From Cetobacterium ceti (lineage in GTDB: Bacteria > Fusobacteriota > Fusobacteriia > Fusobacteriales > Fusobacteriaceae): a stretch of DNA of 64,000 nucleotides. Location: the NCBI RefSeq assembly GCF_900167275.1, contig NZ_FUWX01000009.1:62001-126000 (forward strand), read 5' to 3'. A program made the translations under genes and the position numbers. A model generated the notes under the pieces. The model was given only the letters and a program-made list of their open reading frames with translations. It ran no database searches and had not been told where the DNA came from. Of this stretch, positions 59,216 to 64,000 are shown in pieces; position 1 is the stretch's first letter, and each line of letters starts with the position of its first letter.

Positions 59216-60555
59216 TGACAGTTAAGGAATTTATAGATAAGGTTTTTATAAAAAGTAAAGAAATGAACTTAGAGGAGTTTGAAATATATTATGTATCTTC
59301 AGAAACATCTTCAGTTAAAGTTTTTAATAAAAGTTTAGATAGTTATTCAGATAGTCAAAACCAAGGGATTTCATTTAGAGCAAAAATTGGAGATAAAATG
59401 GGATACTCCTATACTGAATCTTTAGAGGAAAAAGATATTCTTCCTCTTATAAATGAAGCTATTGAAAATGGAAAAATTATTGAAAATGAGGATATTATAG
59501 ATATTTATGGAGAGAAAAAAGAGTATGTAAAATTAAATACCTATAGTGAGGAATTAGATAAAATAACTACAGAGGAAAAAATAGAATTTTTATTAGAAGC
59601 TGAAAAATATGCTTTAGAATATGATAAGAGAGTTAAAAGTGTAAATTATTGTGTTTTTGGAAGTGGAAAGTCTGAAAGAAGAATAAAAAATAGTAAAAGC
59701 TTAGACTTACATGATATGGAAAATTATGGATATACATATTTAGCAGTTGTAGTTGAAGAAAATGGAGTTATAAAAAATGATTCAGATTATATAGTTTCAA
59801 GAGATTTTAAAGATTTTGATAGTAAAAAAATTGGAGAAAATGCAGTGAAAAAGGCTCTTAAAAAATTGGGAGCTGTGGATGGAGAGAGTGGTTCTAAGAA
59901 AATTGTTATTGGAAATAGAGCCTTAAGTGATTTATTAGGGGCTATGGGTGGAATTTATTCTGCTGAAAATGTGCAAAAGGGAATCTCTAAATTTAAGGAT
60001 AAATTGGGAGAGAAAGTAGCTAGTGAAAAGGTAAGTATAATTGATAATCCCCATTTAGAAGATGGATATGGAAGTTCAGCTTTTGATGCTGAGGGAGTTC
60101 CAACTGAAAATAAAAAGCTGATAGAAAATGGAATTTTAAAAACCTATTTATATAATTTAAAAACAGCTAAAAAGGATGGAGTTCAAACTACAGGAAATGG
60201 TGCTAAGGGTGGTTATAAAGGTACAATGGGGATTGCTCCTTTTAATCTTTATATGGAAAAGGGAGATAAATCCTTAGAAGAGATTCTAAAAATAGCAGAG
60301 AATGGAATTTATGTGGATAGTTTTGCTGGATTACACTCTGGATTAAATGGAGTATCTGGAGATTTTTCCTTAGCATGTGAAGGATTTTTAATTGAAAATG
60401 GAAAAATAACAAAACCTTTAAATCAGATTACCCTAGCTGGAAATTTCTTTGATATGTTACTTGATATTGAAGAGGTTGGAAATGATTTAGAATTTAATCT
60501 TTCAGCTGTGGGGGCTCCTACAATTTTAGTTGGCTCTTTAAATGTAGGTTCATAA
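59215..60555 (+). CDS. tldE: Metalloprotease subunit TldE (PmbA)
   Basis: A 446-residue partner of TldD without the HExxxH motif, as is normal for TldE/PmbA. Family regions: NQGISFRAKIGDKMGYSYTE, KKIVIGNRALSDLLGAM, DGYGSSAFDAEGVPTENKKL and GLHSGLNGVSGDFSLACEG. The non-catalytic subunit shapes the substrate cavity. It is translationally coupled to tldD. Confidence 0.94.
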   Translation: MTVKEFIDKVFIKSKEMNLEEFEIYYVSSETSSVKVFNKSLDSYSDSQNQGISFRAKIGDKMGYSYTESLEEKDILPLINEAIENGKIIENEDIIDIYGEKKEYVKLNTYSEELDKITTEEKIEFLLEAEKYALEYDKRVKSVNYCVFGSGKSERRIKNSKSLDLHDMENYGYTYLAVVVEENGVIKNDSDYIVSRDFKDFDSKKIGENAVKKALKKLGAVDGESGSKKIVIGNRALSDLLGAMGGIYSAENVQKGISKFKDKLGEKVASEKVSIIDNPHLEDGYGSSAFDAEGVPTENKKLIENGILKTYLYNLKTAKKDGVQTTGNGAKGGYKGTMGIAPFNLYMEKGDKSLEEILKIAENGIYVDSFAGLHSGLNGVSGDFSLACEGFLIENGKITKPLNQITLAGNFFDMLLDIEEVGNDLEFNLSAVGAPTILVGSLNVGS

Positions 60556-60613
60556 TAGGAAAAAATTCACTTTCAAAGTATAGAAAAATATACTAAGTTT
60601 AGGAAGTGATATT

Positions 60614-61315
60614 ATGAACGGAGAAGTATTACATATTATTTCAGTAATATTTGTGGTAATAGGAATTATATCTTTTATAATAATAGGAATTGATATATTA
60701 AAACATCCTCAAAAGGAGATGCCCATTATGAATTATGTTTGGCCTATTAATGGATTATGGGCAGGAGTTTTTGGAATGTGGGCCTATTTTACCATAGGAA
60801 AACATAGAAGTATGAAAATGGATATGTCTGATATGGATATGGGAGATATGAAAGGAATGGATATGAAATATTCTAAATATTGGCAAGGGGTTGTAGCTGA
60901 TACATTACACTGTGGTGCAGGATGTAGTTTGGCAGATTTAATAGGCCCTTGGATATTTATGGTGGTTCCATTTGCTTTGGGTGGAAGTTTAACCTTTGGA
61001 GAATGGACACTGGATTATATTTTAGCACTTTTAACAGGAGTTACATTTCAATATGGAGCTTTGGCTCCAATGGTCAATCAAAGGGGTTTATCTATTTGGT
61101 TAAGAGCTTTAAAGGTAGATTTTTTATCTTTAACTTCATGGCAAGTGGGAATGTATGGTTGGATGGCTCTAGTTATCTATGTATTTTTCGGAAGAATATC
61201 TCCATTTGATATTGAATACTGGTTTATGATGCAAATTGCAATGATGTGTGGATTTATAACTGCTTATCCAGTTAACTGGTGGTTAGTTAAAAAGGGAATA
61301 AAAATGGGTATGTAA
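60614..61315 (+). CDS. DUF4396 membrane protein with Met/Asp-rich segment
   Basis: A 233-residue protein with about six helices. The DUF4396 core is seen in LHCGAGCSLADLIGPW (about 98-113). A short cytoplasmic or periplasmic stretch (MDMSDMDMGDMKGMDM, about 73-88) is dense in Met and Asp, a composition common in copper- or silver-binding proteins. Two Cys residues occur in the same loop as His (HCGAGC). The function is unknown, and metal handling is an inference. A GGAAG site precedes the ATG. Confidence 0.85.
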   Translation: MNGEVLHIISVIFVVIGIISFIIIGIDILKHPQKEMPIMNYVWPINGLWAGVFGMWAYFTIGKHRSMKMDMSDMDMGDMKGMDMKYSKYWQGVVADTLHCGAGCSLADLIGPWIFMVVPFALGGSLTFGEWTLDYILALLTGVTFQYGALAPMVNQRGLSIWLRALKVDFLSLTSWQVGMYGWMALVIYVFFGRISPFDIEYWFMMQIAMMCGFITAYPVNWWLVKKGIKMGM

Positions 61316-61351
61316 AAAATAAGGAAGAGTTCTAATTGAACCCTTCCTTAT
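61314..61351. terminator. Hairpin terminator between convergent genes
   Basis: AATAAGGAAG(A/G)GTTC / GAAC(C/T)CTTCCTTATT with loop TAATT. On the minus strand a T-run follows; it overlaps the stop of the pilin-like gene. Confidence 0.8.
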
Positions 61352-61853
61352 TCCATATTACAGTCATGGTATTACTTGTATTATAAATTTCATTAGGAGC
61401 TAGTTGTGCACCTGGGGTTTTAGAGATGGTACTAGAAATCATATTTCTAATTCTGTTTGTTCCATCTGCTACTGGGACAGAAGAGTCTTGTAAATTAAAT
61501 CTAGAATTAATAGCTGTTTTAGGACCAGATAATGTAGCTTCATTTTTTTGTAGAGAAATGTCTAATATTCCAGCTTCTAAATTTTGAGCATTTTCCCCAG
61601 TTCCCCTTTGAACATAGAATGTGCTATTTTCTGTATTTTCTCCTTCAAAAGTAGAAGGGATAGTATGATTTAAAATAATAGAATCTCTTTGGTTTCCATT
61701 TTCATCTGCAATCATAAGTTGTTGAGGAGGTGCAATGACATTAACAGTTACTTCAATATCTATAGTAGCTTGATTAGGTCCATTAAAAGTTTGGGCAGTA
61801 AAAATATTATTGGAGATTATAAAAAATATTGAAAAAAACATAAATTTTTTCAT
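61332..61853 (-). CDS. Alpha-pilin-like subunit, second pilus locus
   Basis: A 173-residue exported protein with a signal peptide (1-20, ending FTA). Mature sequence begins QTFNGPNQATIDIEVTVNVI and ends with a strand MTVIWN, a pattern close to the major subunits of CS1-type (alpha) pili. It has no Cys. A strong terminator lies upstream (61925-61956), between it and the chaperone gene, so it probably has its own promoter or is reached by read-through. It is the last gene of the second locus in this window. Confidence 0.7.
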   Translation of the reverse strand: MKKFMFFSIFFIISNNIFTAQTFNGPNQATIDIEVTVNVIAPPQQLMIADENGNQRDSIILNHTIPSTFEGENTENSTFYVQRGTGENAQNLEAGILDISLQKNEATLSGPKTAINSRFNLQDSSVPVADGTNRIRNMISSTISKTPGAQLAPNEIYNTSNTMTVIWNKEGFN

Positions 61854-61924
61854 ATAAATTCCTCTTTTAATAATTATTTCCCCACACTCTAATTAGAATT
61901 TGACATAATATACGTCTTTATAAT

Positions 61925-61956
61925 TAAAAAACCTACTTTAAAAAGTAGGCTTTTAA
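61925..61956 (-). terminator. Terminator between chaperone and pilin-like genes
   Basis: On the minus strand CCTACTTT / AAAGTAGG with loop TTA is followed by a T-run. It may split the second pilus locus into two transcripts. Confidence 0.8.
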
Positions 61957-61961
61957 AAAAA

Positions 61962-62681
61962 TTATAGTTTTAAAGTTTGTAAAAGATTTCTATCTAGAGT
62001 TTCTCTCACTTCGATTTTCCAAATATCACTTTTCTTTTTAAATTGAGGAAGATGGACATCAAAGGATTTAGTATGTTTAGAAGGAAGGACACCTCCATAA
62101 AGAGTGGCTCTTTCTCCATGATTTCCTATAACTTCAATCATATAACGAACGAAACGTTTTTCAGTATGATTATTTACAAACCCTTTAAAATAAACTTTTT
62201 CATCTTTTTCATAGAAATTATATTTTTCTAATTTAAGCTTTGCTGGTAAATCTCCAACCCAACCAAGCATTTCAATATGCATATTAATACCTACTGTGGA
62301 TCCTGTTGTAACTTCTCCCTCTTTTCCTTCAAGAATTCCAGGAATAGTTACAGAATTAACAGCTAAATAGAAACTATAATCTCCGATCTTTGCTTCTGGA
62401 GGAGATTTAGCATATAGCTTTAATTTTTTGCTTTCTCCATTTTTAATAGTCATAAATTTAGGTTCAAATTCAATCCATTTATCCATGGATTTTTCTGGAT
62501 TTCTTCCAGGAAGGATAGCAAAACGATAACGGATTGTTTTACCTGTTTTATTTTCAAAGGTATATTCTTGGAATCCTCCATCACCATCTATTCTTTTCCC
62601 AAAACCATCGGGACTGATGTGAAAGGAAAAAGAAAATGAGTAAAGACATAAAGTAAAAATAAATAGTAATAGTTTTTTCAT
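61962..62681 (-). CDS. Pilus assembly chaperone (alpha type), second locus
   Basis: A 239-residue protein with a signal peptide (1-19, ending SFS). Two Ig-like domains: YTFENKTGKTIRYRFAILPG and WIEFEPKFMTIKNGESKKLKLY in the first, MHIEMLGWVGDLP at the linker, and VNNHTEKRFVRYMIEVIGN in the second. This is the alpha-type chaperone plan (CooB-like). It overlaps the start of the gene before it by one base and is distinct from the chaperone of the first locus. Confidence 0.82.
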   Translation of the reverse strand: MKKLLLFIFTLCLYSFSFSFHISPDGFGKRIDGDGGFQEYTFENKTGKTIRYRFAILPGRNPEKSMDKWIEFEPKFMTIKNGESKKLKLYAKSPPEAKIGDYSFYLAVNSVTIPGILEGKEGEVTTGSTVGINMHIEMLGWVGDLPAKLKLEKYNFYEKDEKVYFKGFVNNHTEKRFVRYMIEVIGNHGERATLYGGVLPSKHTKSFDVHLPQFKKKSDIWKIEVRETLDRNLLQTLKL

Positions 62682-63859
62682 TAGAATTTGCCTCCTTTTG
62701 GATTGTCAATGTGTTTAACTGAAATATTAATTTTACCTTCATATGATCCTGAAGAAATATTTGAATTAATTTTAGATATTTCTCCAATTATTTCATAATA
62801 TTTAGAAATATACGATTTTTTTTGTTGAGGTAAAAGCTTACAAGAAATAATATTAGATTTTAATTCTTCTTTAGTAATAGAATGTTTTAAAATAATTTCT
62901 TCTCCAATTAGAGGAGAAGTAATTTCAAAATCTTTAGAAGAATTATTATTTATTTCTATAGTTGCATTAGCTGTAACTGAAGAGGATAAATTTAATGGAA
63001 TAGCACCATAATTCATATGTTTAATTACATTTACAATTAAAGAATCAGAGTTGCTGCCAGACATTAAAATAATCCATCCATTATGAATTCCGTTAACTTG
63101 AACTCGAAAACGATACGTTCCTGTAAAATGCTTAGGAATATAACCTTTAATTAAATTTAAATTATTATTAGTTTCTGAATATAAAGTTAAAGAAATTCCT
63201 TGAATATCTAGTTTCATTAAATCTTCTGAAATAGACGGAGAATTAATACCATGTGGTATTATATGCCCATCTTTCATAAATTTGATAACATCTTTTGTTG
63301 GATCAGAAACAGATATATTTCCAGAAGTAACAGGATATTCAACATCTGGGAGAGAAGAATTTTCACATTTAATATCAGCACCAGTATTTAAGTTACCTGA
63401 AATAGTATAAGAATAAGCAGTATTTCTTATATAAAAAGCATGCTTATTAGTATCAGGATTTTTTGTTTGTTGATTTATTTTATAAATCCCTTTAATTTTT
63501 TCCTTATCACTATGAACTAAATAAATATTATTTTTATGTTGTTTATAAGAGAAAACATAATTTTCATTATTTAAAATATCTTTTTTTTGAAAATTAAAGT
63601 TTTCTCTTAATTTATTTTTCTCTTCAGTTATAAATAAAATATCATCTGTATCAACTGTTAAATCTTTTTTAGAAATATATAGTTCTTTTTTTACCTCATT
63701 AATTGTTCCTTCAATTTCTTTTAATTTTACCTTTGTTATTTCTAAATTCATCTCAGCAGGTTTATATTTTTTAGGTGCAATAATAGCATCCTTCGAAGAA
63801 AATATATTTATAGTAAAAAATATAAATAGTAAAAATATATTTTTATAAATCTTTTTCAT
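62681..63859 (-). CDS. Large secreted pilus-associated protein (tip or adhesin candidate)
   Basis: A 392-residue exported protein (signal peptide 1-22, FTINIFS). The N-terminal half is Lys/Glu-rich without similarity that I recognise. The C-terminal part has the subunit-like strand SGSYEGKINISVKHIDNPKG, as in the pilins. Length and place before the chaperone suggest a minor subunit or tip adhesin. It starts 4 bases after the stop of the partial gene at the edge, so the two are one operon. Confidence 0.6.
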   Translation of the reverse strand: MKKIYKNIFLLFIFFTINIFSSKDAIIAPKKYKPAEMNLEITKVKLKEIEGTINEVKKELYISKKDLTVDTDDILFITEEKNKLRENFNFQKKDILNNENYVFSYKQHKNNIYLVHSDKEKIKGIYKINQQTKNPDTNKHAFYIRNTAYSYTISGNLNTGADIKCENSSLPDVEYPVTSGNISVSDPTKDVIKFMKDGHIIPHGINSPSISEDLMKLDIQGISLTLYSETNNNLNLIKGYIPKHFTGTYRFRVQVNGIHNGWIILMSGSNSDSLIVNVIKHMNYGAIPLNLSSSVTANATIEINNNSSKDFEITSPLIGEEIILKHSITKEELKSNIISCKLLPQQKKSYISKYYEIIGEISKINSNISSGSYEGKINISVKHIDNPKGGKF

Positions 63860-63863
63860 AGTA

Positions 63864-64000
63864 TCACATCTCCTTTGAATATATGGAATAGTTTATAGGG
63901 ATATAGCCAATGTATTTTCCTTCATTAAATTCAGCTCTAGAATCTTTATTTAATTCATGCTTATCTAAAACTCCATATATTTTTAGGAAGTGCTTTTCTT
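63864..64000 (-). CDS. Partial pilus gene at the right edge
   Basis: A frame open to the right edge ends at 63864. The 44 visible residues end GKYIGYIPINYSIYSKEM, the same G-x-Y-x-G C-terminal strand pattern as the pilins, so it is probably another subunit of the second locus. Its start, and any usher, lie beyond the window. Confidence 0.55.
   Translation of the reverse strand, partial: EKHFLKIYGVLDKHELNKDSRAEFNEGKYIGYIPINYSIYSKEM

Noticed and set aside
1-64000. Strand-composition (GC skew) change at the putative origin
   Set aside because: Counts of a few 60-base lines were inconsistent (10321-10380 has 15 C to 3 G, but 8281-8340 has 7 to 7), so I do not claim it. A cumulative GC-skew plot of the replicon would decide.

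Overview
The window is AT-rich DNA with short intergenic gaps, strong AGGAGG-type ribosome sites, Gram-negative envelope genes (chaperone-usher pili, L,D-transpeptidase) and an anaerobe's gene set ([FeFe]-hydrogenase maturases, Bat genes, no respiratory chain). This points to a member of the Fusobacteriota, with Cetobacterium, Ilyobacter or Fusobacterium as the nearest guesses. The genus is inference. An iteron array next to rep, parA and parB (12.0-16.3 kb) means the window spans the replication origin of a plasmid, megaplasmid or chromid, or an integrated one. The metabolic gene load favours a large replicon.

Layout. 0-2.4 kb: end of a fructose-type PTS permease gene, a TauE/SafE permease, a small unknown gene and a MerR regulator. 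2.4-10.1 kb, minus strand: a chaperone-usher pilus locus. A sigma-70 promoter and a c-di-GMP-I riboswitch with a terminator precede chaperone, five pilin-like subunits, a tip-like protein and the usher. An internal terminator sits between the fourth and fifth subunits. A second promoter plus c-di-GMP-I riboswitch precedes two small genes, a pilin-like protein and a single-domain PapD-like protein. 10.1-13.6 kb: parA, parB, a membrane HD-GYP phosphodiesterase and a PAS-PAS-GGDEF cyclase run as one contiguous minus-strand series ending just upstream of the pilus promoter, so c-di-GMP synthesis, breakdown, sensing and pilus output lie side by side. 13.6-16.3 kb: the replication initiator and iteron family.

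16.3-33.8 kb, mainly minus strand: hydE-hydG-hydF; asnA behind an asparagine-codon-rich leader peptide and a terminator (a classical attenuator layout); a GNAT protein; a MATE transporter; an AbgT-family transporter; an exported flavoprotein reductase; CutC, MOSC, an orphan solute-binding protein, homocysteine methyltransferase and a FUSC-like protein; then galM with a ROK repressor. 33.9-36.6 kb: galK-galT, divergent from the ROK gene. 36.7-38.7 kb: a glutamate-racemase homologue lacking both catalytic cysteines, next to gltS.

38.9-46.1 kb: a complete Bat (MoxR-DUF58-VWA-TPR-BatD) operon followed by an L,D-transpeptidase. 46.1-61.3 kb: a PP-loop ATPase, HAD phosphatase, several carriers (TcyP-like, NhaC-like, AEC, MATE with a leader terminator, sugar MFS), an OmpR/HK two-component pair, an alpha/beta hydrolase with a DUF309 protein, tldD-tldE and a DUF4396 protein. 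61.3-64 kb: the downstream end of a second chaperone-usher locus that runs off the right edge.

No rRNA, tRNA, CRISPR array, transposase or prophage gene was seen.
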